DNA of 64,000 bases from Thermochaetoides thermophila DSM 1495 (Eukaryota; Ascomycota; Sordariomycetes; Sordariales; Chaetomiaceae). The stretch is taken from the NCBI RefSeq assembly GCF_000221225.1, contig NW_006383034.1:2294001-2358000 (forward strand), written 5' to 3'. This document shows positions 10,605 through 23,115 of the stretch, one piece after another. The position numbers and the translations under genes are program-made. The notes beneath the pieces were generated by a model, which was not told the origin of the DNA, ran no database searches, and saw only the letters and a program-made list of their open reading frames with translations. Within the stretch, counting starts at the first letter, position 1; every line of letters starts with the position of its first letter.

Positions 10605-10914
10605 ATGCCCAAATCCAAGCCCCGGAAGAATTCCAACGTCGAGGACAAGGCAAGCATCCTACCCCAGACCATTCACTGTCCTTGCTAGAGCGAACTACAA
10701 TAAAAGCCGACGCTAACAAGGACGCGGCAAGGACCCAATTGAGTCCAAGACAACAACGAAGGAGGGGACTCGCAAGGAAGCAAGCTTGGAAGGAGCGAGC
10801 CCTACGAAATCGGGGGCAGGAGGGGGTGGGAACACGACGGGAAGGAACCTTACACTGGACGCAAGCAATTCGGCGGGGTTGGAGAACCAGACCACTCGAC
10901 GCGGGACAACCTAA
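10605..10914 (+). CDS. Possible small basic protein with a GC-AG intron
   Basis: Exon 1 (10605-10649) encodes MPKSKPRKNSNVEDK. Exon 2 (10732-10914) encodes a Ser/Thr/Gly-rich segment beginning DPIESKTTTKEG and ending TTRRGTT before a TAA; total 75 aa. The 82-nt intron would begin GCAAGC, the usual non-canonical GC-AG donor. It has a GCTAAC branch site 14-18 nt before the AG at 10730-10731. Read through, the first frame stops quickly; spliced, both frames join in phase. An in-frame ATG also exists at 10587 and would add six residues. I recognise no family. The composition suggests a small disordered protein. It could be chance, since coding evidence is only frame continuity and splice signals. 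Confidence 0.4.
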
Positions 10915-11596
10915 ACAATCGGGTTTATAGTTATATAAGCAAGAAGATGTGTAAGCAGATGATAGCGAAATATGAACGTTGTATCACGAAGTCGAGCATC
11001 CCATGTCAAATGCTTCGTGTTTCGTACTTATAAGCTCAAGTTCCAACACGATATATGCCCAAATAGGTGCCCTTGGTGCTACCATGTGTGGCTTCCACGA
11101 CCCATACTTGCAACCCTCTCACCAGCCGTCATGCCGCAGATCACGCTACGCGGCTTCTAAGGCCAGACCGTCATCGCCCAGGTGTGGTTGCGTCTCTTAC
11201 GTCGAGAATGGCGTGGTCTGCTCTGTGTCTCACCATAGACGAAAATCTCAACAGCCAGAGACATCCGGCCACTAGGGCAGTGTACGTCCATCGAATTTTT
11301 TAGAAGCCTTTGGGACAAGTAGATAAATTATCACTAAATTTTATACCATTAAGAATTGAGCCTAGCCTGGCCAAGGACTCCCACACTCCCAAACAGCGGT
11401 GCTCTCAAGCGTCGAATGTCTTGTCTCTTTCGTCCCGACGCCGAGAAAGTCTCGTGGCCAGCTCCCATCACACCTCGCCTAACCAAACCCTCCCCAAAGA
11501 CCCATCCCATGTACACCAAATCCAAAAACAAAGACCAAAAACGCCCCCCCCTTCCCCCCGGTTTATTTGTTTTTTTTCCCACAAGCCTAAAATCTC
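10915..11596. other. Intergenic region between two convergent genes
   Basis: No coding frame is supported. A C-rich/T-rich stretch at about 11545-11579 lies just beyond the stop of the minus-strand GPI-protein gene and probably falls in its 3' UTR. Confidence 0.4.
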
Positions 11597-12209
11597 TTAG
11601 AGCAGCACGGCAACGGCACCGGCAACGGCACCGGCAACAGCAGCAAGCACACCGCCAGCGTTAAGAGCAAGGTCGGCAGCACTGTTGGTATTGGTGGGAC
11701 CGTCAGCGGTGGTGGTCTCGGTGCTGTCGGTCTCGCCAGAGGTGCTGTCGGCAGCGGGGGTGGTGTTGGCGGGCGACTCGGCCGACTTGGTAGCGGTAAC
11801 GAGGGCTGTGCTCGACGTCGCGAACTGAGTCACATAGGAGCAGAAGATGTCGCGCTGGCCGGCATAGTCATCTGTGTGCGGTTAGCGAGGAACAGCCAAA
11901 AAGGCGCGTAAAAAAAAAACTAGGAAAGCCTTACGGAGACGGGAGTCGTTAGGACAGTTATTGAAGCAGCTATAGAACGGTCAGATCCTGTCAACAGCGA
12001 CCCAAATCAAGAACTGGGGATACGGCGTACGTGAGGATGTTCTTGTACTGCTCGCACTTGCAAGCATAATCGCTGTGCTGGCAGCTGGCCAGCTTGGCGC
12101 TCTCGGAGGCCAGGCAAGCCTCGACGATGTAGTCAGCGGCGCAGGAAGTGGTCTGGGCCACGGCGGTCGAGGCCGCGAAGAGAGCAAACGGCAGCAGAAA
12201 GCTCTTCAT
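11597..12209 (-). CDS. CFEM-like, GPI-anchored Ser/Thr-rich cell-surface protein
   Basis: Three exons on the minus strand: 12209-12031, 11969-11935 and 11871-11597, giving 162 aa. Introns are 61 and 63 nt; the second has CGCTAACCG upstream of CACAG. A signal peptide is evident (MKSFLLPFALFAASTAVAQ). The mature part has eight cysteines in a compact block (SC, EAC, ASC, YACKC, LTC, NNC, IFC), as in CFEM and related small cysteine-rich domains. A Ser/Thr-rich, O-glycosylation-type linker follows, and the protein ends in a hydrophobic tail (GGVLAAVAGAVAGAVAVLL) typical of GPI addition. CFEM proteins bind haem or act at the cell surface and host interface. The spacing is not a textbook match to Pfam CFEM, so 'CFEM-like' is an inference. 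An upstream in-frame ATG at 12266 would precede the signal peptide and is disfavoured. Confidence 0.8.
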
Positions 12210-14965
12210 TTTGAAAATGTCGATGCACGGTGACGATGGGAAGCGAACGATGCTCTCGTAGATCAATCAGATCCGCTCAGAATAACGCGACAAGCGAATG
12301 TGCGAGAATAAGCTGCAGAGAGAGAGAGATCAGTATAATACGTCCGTATCAACGCGGAGCAGGTGCATAAAAACATAAACAGAGAACACAAGAGGCGGTG
12401 GAATGGGATCTCACATAGCAACAAGCCGCAGCAACTCGGAACGAGGGACGGTGAAGGAGCGAGCGGAGGGAGTCCACTTGTCTCGGAAGAAAAGAGGCAG
12501 AGGGCAAGGGTGAGAAAAGGCCAGAGACTGGAGGCGAGCAGAAGGAGCGGAGTGGACACTTTTGAGAGCACCCCGGTGCCCAGTCCGCCCAGGGACGCCA
12601 GCAGCAAGGGGGCAGCAGCTGTGAACGGAGCACCTGCAACGGGAAATGAAGGCCTTCGCTAGCGGCTGTCCGGGGCATCCAAGCCGCTGCTGGCTGCTGC
12701 TGAGCCCTGGCTGGTGCTGGGGGTGGTATCGGTATGGGTCAGGAGCTGAATCGATTGTATGCCCTGACCCGTCGGATTCTTCCAGATTTGTAGATCCACC
12801 CATGAACCCATCAATTCCTCCAAATGAACTCATGCATCCATTGTATCACTGCATCACACAACCTCTACTGGACCGCCTGCCTCACCACCAACGGTTCTCA
12901 GTCCACACCCGGACTTCTCCAGTGTTCGAGTCGATCCTCCAGTGTGTGTCAATCGGCCCAGCATCCTCACAAAATGCTGGCTTGGCGATGGCTGAAATAA
13001 AGATCGCGATTCTCGTGTTAGCCTCTCGTCTGGGCGCCGTGCGTTTCCTGCCAGGGAAACGTGCCCTGTCGATTGGCCAATGGCCGGCTCGCTGACCGGC
13101 CTCTGCGAAGCTCGCAGCGGTCGCTGCAACGCTGCAACCAAGTTTCTGCCAAGCTATGCCGCTTGCCGTCCGCACCCACAAACAGCTCCTGTCTCTCTGA
13201 CCAATGGTAGACAACGCTGAGAAGCTTCGAGCAACCAACGGATTGCTGGGGAACCACATGAGCTCTCAAGAATGTCCGCAGTCTAGTCAACAATGCTGTT
13301 CTTGCAGTAGCGTTGGCTGTATGTGCTGTACGCTGCTCGAATCCGTGAACCCCTCCACTTCTGCAAGGACAGACGAGGTCTCCGGTTCCCCAGTCACCGT
13401 CCCGAACCACCAAGCTTTCCCCCAAGTGATCTCCACAGAACACATGTACGACTATTGAGTTCCCCGCTACGCTAAGCATCCAACCAGCTGGCAACCTCAG
13501 CTCTGTGTAATTGAAAGGCCCGGACAGATTGTGTAACCCTCTCAGAAGTTGAGACGAGTCGCGGTGCAGCTACATGCATGAACACGGAGTAAGCCATACG
13601 GCTGGCTCTATTTCGAGCTCAATTGTTATTTTATTTTTTTTTTCTCCAAGGCTGGGTAGGTATCAAGATCTGTCGGCACACAGTGAGATGTAGGGGAGAA
13701 GTAGGAGGAACAAAACACATCAAGGAAATACTTCGAAGACTAGAATCCCTGTGAGGACATCCGCCTTCAGACATGATCAGATAAGCATTATGAGAAGACC
13801 GCTGGAGTGTAATGTGGTCGAGTACTGTCAGATCTTTGGTGCAAACCTCCTCTAAATTCTGGCCTCTCTTGGCATGCTCATAATCTACCTAGAGATCAAT
13901 ACCACACCCCACCACAGTCCTGCCTAAACCCCTTATATCACTTCTACTTTGGAGAATGATGCCAATTAACAGCTCCCAAGCAGCGAGTTAAGTAAGAACA
14001 TGAGTAATAGAAAAGCTGAAATTTGGATTCGCGGGTTTGTTGAGGAGGGGTGAACTAAATCTACTCACTCGATGTCTCCTTCGAAAGACTCTCACAAATT
14101 TTTCCCCCAATCTCTAACCCTCACCTACTCAGTAAATTTGTTGCTCTTCGATCATTGTATGGTGTAAAGACGCATCCGAGGTACGTATAATATTTTTTTT
14201 TTTCATCAGACTGCATAACAAGCAGACATGACAAGAGTCTCTGGGCAGATTGATCAGCTGCGCACAATCATGGAAAATATAAAACGTTTAAGGGGTATCA
14301 AGTCTTGCCCAAAGGGACAAGAATCCGGTAGTATTTGCAAGTGTCAGTGGTATATGCGTATGAGGAACAATAGGACACAACCGAAGACAAGAAAACCCGG
14401 AGAAGGAGATACTGCCGCCACCGCCAACAAGGGTTACATACAAAAAGCCACACACACACACACAAAACAAAAAAAAAAAAACAGAAACCCGAGAAGAAGC
14501 CATCATCGATGATGCTATGTGCCTCTCTTCCATTTCATTCCCTTGTGGTATAAACAAACGCCCCGGAATATGCTCCATCTAATGTAATGATGATGATCAT
14601 GAAATCCCCCCAGTACCCTCCTATCCATCCGTCCATTCATTCCTGAAACTCCCTCGGCAAAGATGCAAGGTGGTCGTCATCGCAGTCGTAATGAAGTTGA
14701 CGAGATGATGAAAAGAAGCCCCATGTATGCCTTCAACTCCCAACCATGCTCATGCGTCCCAGGGAATTTTCGACGATGCGTTATGTGTGAGTGCTGTGAA
14801 GTGTCGACGGTTACGATGCTGATGGCGATGAGCTGTTGCTGTTGTTGGTGATGTGAAAACGTGGGCATCCGGGAATGTGAAAGCAGGAAGAGAAGCTAGC
14901 GAGCGAAGCAACCATCTGGCCCCTTGATCCCTTTCGTTCTCAAGTGAGCCGAAAATTCCGGAGGA
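12210..14965. other. Long intergenic region (2.7 kb), no gene recognised
   Basis: The left part is the promoter of the minus-strand GPI-protein gene, with a GA-repeat at about 12316-12329. The right part is the 3' flank of the HAPSTR1-like gene, with a CA microsatellite and A-tract at about 14451-14480. Open frames here are short, overlapping on both strands and lack protein-like composition. No RNA gene was recognised. Confidence 0.4.
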
Positions 14966-15706
14966 TCATGAAAGCCGAGTCCTTTTATTATTCCCCCAGC
15001 TCCCAAATACGCCCTTGCCGTCCCCGTAATCAAGACTGCCGAGGTCGAAGATCTCGGCCAAGTTAACCTTGCGTTTTTGCCCTGCCCCGCGCCCGAGTGA
15101 TGTCCTCGATGATGCTGACGGTTGTCTGACTTGCCGGTTTCGCGCAGCGCTCCGCGACGCGGTCGAGCGGTTATTCGAGTCGGACAGGTCGAGGTTGGCA
15201 AGCCGCAACGCAGCGTCGTGCGGATAGGGATGCGAGGACTGGAAGGTAAAAGTCTCTTGTGTCGGGACGACGAACTCAACCTCTTCCACGGCCGGATTTG
15301 TGGAAGCATCTGTAAGAGTAGGCAGAGAAGAATCATCCCGCATAGCGTCCTCGGGCCGCTGTGCGGAGGAGGCTGCGGAAGTCGGGGAGGGAACAATGCG
15401 CTGCATTTGCGGCGACACCATCGGAGCAGGCTCCGGCTTCTCGACCTCATCATCACTCTCAGGAGGAGGACTACTCATCTCCCGGCCATCCAGCCGTTCC
15501 ATCACCCATCTCCTTATCCGCTGACCCTCTCCATCCCGAAGACCGATGTTTTCCCTGTCGAGAAAGCCAAGTAGCTCTTCCAAGCATTCCTGGTAGCCCT
15601 CGCTGCGCGCCTTGTTCTGTGCCGCAGCCGAAGTCTTATAGAGCTTGGTAACCGAGAGCGCGGCCGCCTTAAAGGCGTCGAGGAGCTCGTTCGCCTCGAC
15701 GCTCAT
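14966..15706 (-). CDS. HAPSTR1/C16orf72-like conserved protein
   Basis: A single exon encodes 246 aa from the ATG at 15706 (MSVEANELLDAFKAAALS); the frame extends 12 codons further upstream but has only a TTG there. The N-terminal helix pair has the pattern AFKAAALSVTKLYKTS...GYQECLEELLGFL...RIRRWVMERLDG. This resembles the conserved core of human C16orf72/HAPSTR1 (FQNAATAVTNLYKES...GYQ...), a nuclear stress-response partner of the HUWE1 ligase. The middle is Ser/Pro-rich and disordered. The C-terminus has a basic QKRKV patch and a conserved-looking end (LAEIFDLGSL, WGNNKRTRLS), resembling the basic nuclear signal of the family. The assignment rests on remembered family features and could be wrong; the gene itself is well supported. 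Confidence 0.6.
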   Translation of the reverse strand: MSVEANELLDAFKAAALSVTKLYKTSAAAQNKARSEGYQECLEELLGFLDRENIGLRDGEGQRIRRWVMERLDGREMSSPPPESDDEVEKPEPAPMVSPQMQRIVPSPTSAASSAQRPEDAMRDDSSLPTLTDASTNPAVEEVEFVVPTQETFTFQSSHPYPHDAALRLANLDLSDSNNRSTASRSAARNRQVRQPSASSRTSLGRGAGQKRKVNLAEIFDLGSLDYGDGKGVFGSWGNNKRTRLS

Positions 15707-17324
15707 GGCGAGAGAGGATTCGAGGGACCGCGTGGCGTGCAAGGTTGATGGAGGGAGGAAGCAGTCAAATTAAAAAAAAAAGGACAAAGTTTTTTTTTTT
15801 GCCTTTTCTTTTGTTGCTTTTATGTTTCTTTGGGTAGCAACCAAATTTCGCAGGATCGTTTGCCGCCGAATGTCGTGGAAAGAATACAGTACACGGTGAC
15901 TCGGCACCTGGATGCTTGAACTGAGGGGTTTTCAACTGCAACCTAGACAGCCAATGTGGTTGCTGTGGATCAAAGCGGAGCTTGAGATGCAAGCGTACCT
16001 AGCCTGCAGCGGGGCGCTTTGATGGTGTTTTCGTGGGGGGGAGAGGAGAGGACCGGGAGCAGCGAAAAACGATGTGCTTCAGACTGCTGTCGTTATCGTC
16101 TCAAGCAACAATGTAGTGGTGTAAGTAATGTGAGCAAGAATTCAATGGACTTGTCATTCACAGGGAACGTTCAGGGGCAGCCTCAGCTTATAAAGGTTCT
16201 GATGAAAGGAGAGTAAGCGAACTGGCGGCGCCGTGTTTATCATTTGCTGAGCCGGGACCAAAAGAACCTCGAAGAAAGATGGATAGCATGGCGGGTGGAC
16301 CCTAGTATCAGACCGGCGCTATGATTGGGTCAACACCAGTTCCTAAATGCGCAAGTGGGCGGCTCTTGGCAAAGCCGCTGGCCTGCCATTGGGTTCAGCC
16401 TTGTCCCTCTCACAGACCGGCACGTGTCTTCCTCTGGTCTTGGCATCACCCTCCATCCATAGGAATCCCTACTTTATAGAATCGTTCAAGTTGGCTTTGT
16501 GGTGTAGACGATAGGTTGTGGCCCAAGGAGGCTGAAAAAGTGTGTAGATGCAAGTTTGCCTGTACTTGACTAAAACGCTAGGCTGCTATCCAAGGTATAA
16601 ATGCTGAGAATCAGACATGAATATACATACATGTAAGATGCAACTGAGGATGCCCGCATGCCCCCAAGTCCGCAGTGCTGGACAGAGTTTATATCTTGGA
16701 TGACGCCATGAAGCAGCAACGGCCAGGTGTGTGCATCTCCATGAGAGAAGATACCCAGTCAAGGGACAGGTAGGTGAGCAAACTCGAGCAGCCATCAGCA
16801 GTCCGTTTGGGCGACTTTTGAAAGAAGGCCGGGCATCATCATCAATGCAAGGCGAAGCCAACTGACGTTGAGCGCCGGCTGCAAGGCACAGGAAATACTT
16901 GCAGCAGGCACAAAACGCATGAAACAGATGTGTGTGGTAGACGGTCATTCGCCATTAATTTGTAGCGCGGGGCCTGGCTCTACCGTCCATTAACCCCGTC
17001 AGCTCTTGGATGGCTGTGATTGGCTGATCGCAACACGGTTTGGACCTTTTTGGGGTTCCTCAACCTCAGAATTTCGCACCCTGGGCAGCACCCACCCATC
17101 TTCAACCGCCTTTCTCCCGGTCCTCGCGAGTTTGCTGTCGCGTATCGCCGCCACGAGGCCAGCAGCCATCACCCCAACCGCGTCAAATCGTCCGGGACAT
17201 CGAATAATCGCCCGCGCGTCGCCCTGGGATTTCGACTCTACTGCTTACACGCACAGGCGCGTATAAGTCGCGTCCCACCAGCGCCAGCACCACTCCCGGG
17301 CCTGGACCCGACATCGCGGCCACC
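15707..17324. other. Intergenic region between divergent HAPSTR1-like and ISWI genes
   Basis: This 1.6-kb region must hold both promoters. Near the HAPSTR1-like start there are A/T tracts at about 15771-15800. The ISWI side becomes GC-rich from about 17080 to the start codon. No gene was recognised. Confidence 0.45.
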
Positions 17325-20300
17325 ATGGCTCCCCGTTCGCGCTTAAGCGGCAATGACACCGACGCGTCTATGCCCGATGCGCCCGAAGTGAGCCAGCCCG
17401 AACAGAGGGCCGAGGACATGGTACGTGGGCACCGCGCTGCCCTTGGCTCCGAGATAGAGAGGCAAGGAGAAGAGAGACCGAGGCCGATCCATTGCTGACC
17501 CTGAGAGTAGGACATCGAGACTCCCGATTATACAGACTCTGACACAAATCCCAACACAACGGCCAGCAGTGTCGCCGGCGAACCCGTCGTCGATGGCCGC
17601 AAGAAGCGTTCAGAAGCCAACCAGCTGCGTAGGAGTATCTTTGGCAAGAAGCACGATCGCCTAGGCGAGAACAAGGTGCGTGGGCGGCGGCCGATTGTTT
17701 GTCGAGTGCTCGATCGACCGACAAAGTACGTCTCCGCTGACACTCGAATGCCTAATAAACAGGAAGATGATACACTCCGTCGGTTCCGCTACCTCCTCGG
17801 CTTGACCGACCTTTTTCGCCACTTCATCGAGACGAACCCGAACCCCAAGATCCGCGAGATCATGGCCGAGATCGACCGTCAGAATGCGGAAGAAGCCAAG
17901 AAGAAAAAGGGCGGCAGTCGCCAGGGCGGCGCTACTAGTGAGAGGCGCCGTCGGACGGAGGCCGAGGAGGATGCCGAGCTGCTCCAGGACGAGAAGGTCG
18001 GCGGTTCAGCCGAAACCGTCTTTCGCGAGTCGCCTCCCTTTATCAAGGGCACCATGCGTGACTACCAGATAGCTGGCCTGAACTGGCTCATCTCGCTGCA
18101 TGAAAACGGCATCTCGGGCATTCTCGCCGACGAAATGGGTCTCGGCAAGACCCTTCAGACCATCTCCTTCCTGGGCTATCTGCGCCACATCCAGGGCATT
18201 ACCGGGCCGCACCTGGTTGCGGTGCCCAAGTCGACGCTGGACAACTGGAAGCGAGAGTTTGAGAAGTGGACGCCCGACGTCAACGTGCTCGTGCTGCAGG
18301 GCGCCAAGGAGGAGCGCCATCAGCTCATCAACGACCGCCTGATCGACGAGGACTTCGATGTGTGCATCACCAGCTACGAGATGATCCTGCGCGAGAAGGC
18401 TCACCTCAAGAAGTTCGCCTGGGAATACATCATTATCGACGAGGCCCACCGCATCAAGAACGAGGAGTCGTCGCTGTCCCAAGTCATTCGCATGTTCAGT
18501 TCGAGAAACCGCCTGCTCATCACCGGCACGCCTCTCCAGAACAACCTCCACGAGCTGTGGGCCCTGCTCAACTTCCTGTTGCCTGATGTGTTTGGCGATT
18601 CCGATGCCTTCGACCAGTGGTTTCGCGGCCAGGATCGCGACCAGGACCAGGTCGTCCAGCAGCTGCACCGCGTGCTCCGGCCTTTCCTGCTTCGCCGCGT
18701 CAAGAGCGACGTGGAGAAGAGCTTGCTGCCCAAGAAGGAGATTAATGTGTACATTGGCATGTCAGAGATGCAGGTCAAGTGGTACAAGAAGATCCTCGAG
18801 AAGGACATCGACGCCGTCAACGGCGCCGGCGGCAAGCGCGAGTCCAAGACGCGGCTGCTCAACATCGTCATGCAGCTGCGCAAATGCTGCAACCACCCTT
18901 ACCTGTTCGAGGGCGCCGAGCCCGGTCCGCCGTACACGACGGACGAGCATCTCATCTACAATTCAGGCAAGATGATCGTGCTCGACAAGCTGCTCAAGCG
19001 GTTGCAGAGCCAGGGCAGCCGCGTGCTCATCTTCTCCCAGATGAGCCGTCTCCTGGACATCCTGGAGGACTACTGCGTCTTCCGCGGCTACAAGTACTGC
19101 CGCATCGACGGCGGCACCGCGCACGAGGACCGCATCGCGGCCATCGACGAGTACAATCGGCCTGGGTCCGACAAGTTCATCTTCCTACTCACCACCCGCG
19201 CCGGTGGTCTGGGCATCAACCTGACCACCGCCGACACCGTCATCCTCTACGACAGCGACTGGAACCCGCAGGCCGACCTGCAGGCCATGGACCGCGCGCA
19301 CCGCATCGGCCAGACCAAGCAGGTCGTCGTCTATCGGTTCGTCACGGACAACGCCATCGAGGAGAAGGTCCTGGAGCGCGCGGCACAGAAGCTGCGGCTG
19401 GACCAGCTCGTCATCCAGCAGGGCCGCGCCCAGATCGCCACCAAGGCCGCGGCCAACAAGGAAGAGCTCCTGTCCATGATCCAGCACGGCGCCGAGAAGG
19501 TCTTCCAGACCAAGGGCGCCTTTGGGCTGATGGCCGAGAAGGGCGCCAACCTGGACGATGATGACATCGACGCCATCCTCAAGGCCGGCGAGGAGAGGAC
19601 CCGGGAGCTGAACGCCAAGTACGAGAAGCTTGGCATTGATGACCTACAAAAGTTTACCTCCGAGTCGGCCTACGAGTGGAACGGCGAGGATTTTGCCGCC
19701 CGCAAGAAGGACATCGGCTTTACTTGGATCAACCCGTCCAAGCGTGAGCGCAAGGAGCAGATCTACTCGATCGACAAATATTACAAGCAGGCGCTGCACT
19801 CAGGCGGCCGGGCTGCCGATTCGAAGCCCAAGGCGCCGCGCGCCCCGAAGCAGATACCGGTGCACGACTATCAGTTCTATCCGCCGCGGCTCCGCGACCT
19901 CCAGGATAGGGAGACGGCCTGGTACCGCAAGGAAATTGGCTACAAGGTTCCTCTCCCCGACGGCGACGATGATAACCTGTCGGAGCGCGAAGCCGAGCGC
20001 GCGCTGGACCAGGCCGAGATCGACAACGCCACGCCGCTGACCGAGGAGGAAAAGGCGGAGAAGGAACAGCTCGCGCAACAGGGCTTTGGCGACTGGAACC
20101 GGCGGGATTTCCAGCAGTTCATCAACGGGTCCAGCAAGTACGGCCGCCACAACTATGAGATGATCGCTACCGAAGTCGACAGCAAGACCCCCGAGGAGGT
20201 CGAAGCGTACGCCAAGGTCTTTTGGCAGCGCTATACCGAAATCGCCGACTACATGAAGTACATCAAGATCATCGAGGATGGCGAGGAGCGCATGCGCAAG

Positions 20301-20980
20301 ATCGAGCACCAGCGCAAGATGCTGCGCAAGAAGCTCAGCCAGTACCGCGTGCCCCTTCAGCAGCTCAAGATCAACTACTCGGTGTCGACCACCAACAAGA
20401 AAGTCTACACCGAGGAGGAGGACCGATTCCTGCTCGTTCTGCTGGACAAGTACGGCATCGACTCGGAGGGCATCTACGAGAAGATCCGCGACGAGATTCG
20501 CGAAAGTCCTCTCTTCCGCTTCGACTGGTTCTTCCTTAGCCGCACGCCCACCGAGCTGGCCCGCCGCTGCAACACCCTGCTGACGACCGTCGTCAAAGAG
20601 TTTGAGGACGCGGATAATGCCAAGGATAGCAAGGGCGGCAAGGACGCCAAGTCCAACGGCGTCAATGGCAAGGTCAAGCGCGAGGCCGAGGACGAGGAGA
20701 ATGACGAGGATAGCGTCCTCGGCATGGCCCCGGCCAAGAAAAAGAGCAAGACCACCACAAACGGCGTAAAGGTGAGTCCCATTGCAAAAAAAAAAAAAAA
20801 ATAAACGTGTCCGGTCAGCTAACCGAGTGATTGCAGAACAAGACGTTGGACAATGTCAAGTCGACAACGGCCAGTAAGGCCAACTCGGCATCAGTCTCGC
20901 GCGCCTCCAGCGTAGCGTCGAGTGCCTCTAATGCCGCTGCTTCTAAGAATAAGGCAGCAGCAAAGGGAAAGAAGAAATAA
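17325..20980 (+). CDS. iswi: ISWI-family chromatin-remodeling ATPase
   Basis: Four exons: 17325-17420, 17511-17675, 17763-20771 and 20837-20980, giving 1137 aa, a normal length for ISWI. The start has a strong context (GCCACCATGGCT). The SNF2 core shows Walker A (DEMGLGKT, about residue 208), the DEAH box (IIDEAHRIKNE, about 312) and ITGTPLQNN. The helicase C lobe ends in QAMDRAHRIGQTK. The C-terminal half carries the HAND region, a SANT domain (WNRRDFQQFINGSSKYGR, about 865) and a SLIDE domain (YTEEEDRFLLVLLDKYG, about 967). ISWI enzymes slide and space nucleosomes in the nucleus. The last intron contains a run of 16 A's, and the final exon adds a Ser/Ala/Lys-rich tail ending AAKGKKK. Neighbouring DNMT5 is another SNF2-containing chromatin enzyme. 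Confidence 0.97.
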
Positions 20981-23047
20981 GTGTGTAGTAGCTCGAGATG
21001 TTTGCTCGTTTAATCGGGACATTATACTCTTCTGATAGGCGAGAAACGTGGGATCTTTGGCATGATATCATTGTGTGGGGTAGGGTGCTGATAGCAAAGT
21101 TGCATATCTCACTGTACTAACCTTTATCTTTATCTTAGTGACAGCTTCATATCTGTCACATTACCTAAAGAAACACATATGGGTGGGCGGCTGGACAGGT
21201 TTGGCAGGCAAGGTTTTAAGCACTATTGAATCTGAATTTCTCACAGAGCAAAAGGGGGTACCTCGAGGTCTTTTAGAGCAGGATGGATGGCATTGGTGTG
21301 AAGAGAGGTTTCGATCAGCTACAGTACTTCCTAAGAAGGAGAAAGGGAGGCGTTTAATTGGTATGTAGGTTAGACGACCTGGATTTGCTTTAGTGATTAC
21401 ATTCATTGCTTTGATGTGCGTTTGCTTCTAACCTCCGAAAAGTGCATAAATAAATGCCTAGGTTCGGGTGGTATTATGCAAGGTTCTGTGTCATCCAAGC
21501 TCTTGACGGCATTAGACTTCAATTAACTAGGTGCAATCTCTATAACTGGGTAAATCAGCTAGATGAGGCAGAAAGGAAAGGGAGACAAAAGGACAGAGGG
21601 AAGGAAAGGATGGACGAATGGATGAACTACGGAGAGTGAGAGAAAAGGGATAAGGGATGGGAAGAACTGGGTCTTACTATAGTCAATTCATCCTTTCTAA
21701 TTATTGATGCCCGACTCTATTAGCGCCAGAAAAGTCTGTAAAGACTTGCATTAACCAGTATCTCGGAACACAGAAGTACACAACAGAAAGTGTGTTCATC
21801 AAGTAATGAAGAAAAAAAAATATTTAGTGGCAAGGAAGATTTGCAGGCAGCTAGGAGCCAGTTGTATCCCATGTGTAGAACGCCTGATGAGATCTCAATT
21901 GAAACTTTCAATCATGGCAGAGGGCATCTGCTGAATAGACTTGCTCAATCAAGGCATTATGCAGGCAGCAGTTAGGTCATTAGAGGACAGGTTCTTCAAC
22001 TTAACAGCACCCACAACCTACCTCAAAATTAACATTCCTGTTCACCATGTGCACTAGTTCACCTAGAGTTCACTAAATTTTCAACTTCATTCATCAGAGG
22101 ATCACCAGGCCTTGGGTGCTACAATGCTCACTTGAAAAATAGCTCTAAGAACACAGGCAGAAATTCACGACCCTTTAGAAGAAGACAAATGAAAGGACAC
22201 AACACCCATTATCCCAGATCCCTGATACAACACTCAGCAGCCAGCCAATGGAGCATGGCAATAATAATATTTGGAGAACACTGAGTACCGTAACTCACAC
22301 AGCCCGGTCCTTGGGCAGGTGGTCTCAACCCGATCGGCGAAAAGTGGGTCTTCGGCCCGGCTCCGGGTTGAGGAAGATACCCGATCACGTCGGTTCCGCA
22401 CGCCTGGCGGGCGGCGAGCAGCGGGCGCCCAGTGCAGGACTCGGGGTTAAAGCCCTATTATGCCAATAACCTTTGCATTCAGCGGAGATTATCTTCTTTT
22501 CGCTCACTGTCACGCCTATCTCTCGACTTTTTAGCCACTTGTTTTTCCTCCGTTGACTGAATGAGCACATTGCATTCAGTTTACCTCCCCCCTCCTCCCC
22601 AGCAAGTGCAGACCTTCCAAAACACAGCATTTCAATGCGCTTGGGGTCATTTTGTTGCTCTTTTGCTTGCTGGTACAAGCTGACTTGTCTCTCGCTCTCT
22701 TGATCGTTACGAGGATGACCAAATAACTCCAAAGGGTCAACGACCTCGAGCTGCCAATAGCTGACCAAGCTAGTAAGTGGTCGACTGAGAGATACTTGTC
22801 TGGGTTTATTGCTAATGTATAACAGTTAAGCACCAGGCTGAATATCTAACCGACTTCTACTCCAGGAAACACCGATTCCTCTGGTTCTGATGAGATCCTT
22901 TACTTTGTTTTATACTATAGCCTGTAGAATATCACTGATAAGTGGTTACTTTTCTCCATATCCAGCCAGCTCTTTGAGCTATTAGCTCTATCAATTGGTG
23001 CTAGCGCTAGCAATACAAACGGTGTTACGCAGCTATCCGATCATCAG
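20981..23047. other. Intergenic region between ISWI and DNMT5
   Basis: This 2.1-kb region holds the ISWI 3' flank and the DNMT5 promoter. It is mostly AT-rich except for a GC-rich island at about 22300-22450. No coding gene or RNA gene was recognised. Confidence 0.4.
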
Positions 23048-23110
23048 GTATGTATGAACGCTTCATGCAAAGTGTTGTAAGGATCTATGTTTACTTTTCT
23101 TACCGATTAG
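23048..23110 (+). other. Probable 5' UTR intron of the DNMT5 gene
   Basis: A 63-nt segment has a GTATGT donor (23048) and a TTAG acceptor (23110), five bases before the DNMT5 start codon (23116). If it is spliced, the ATG at 23050 is removed and translation begins at MPPKDTQ. A further upstream coding exon cannot be excluded. Confidence 0.5.
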
Positions 23111-23115
23111 CCAAC

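Noticed and set aside
12263..13500. Several overlapping frames on both strands upstream of the GPI-protein gene
   Set aside because: Frames overlap each other on both strands with no splice pattern or protein-like composition; treated as promoter/intergenic DNA.
18779..19561. 260-codon plus-strand frame within ISWI
   Set aside because: It is in an alternative frame of the conserved SNF2 core and is rich in Arg/His/Pro, as expected from GC-rich shadow frames.
22248..22469. GC-rich 73-codon frame before DNMT5, considered as an upstream DNMT5 exon
   Set aside because: It has no chromodomain-like residues and no clear splice path into the frame of MPPKDTQ.
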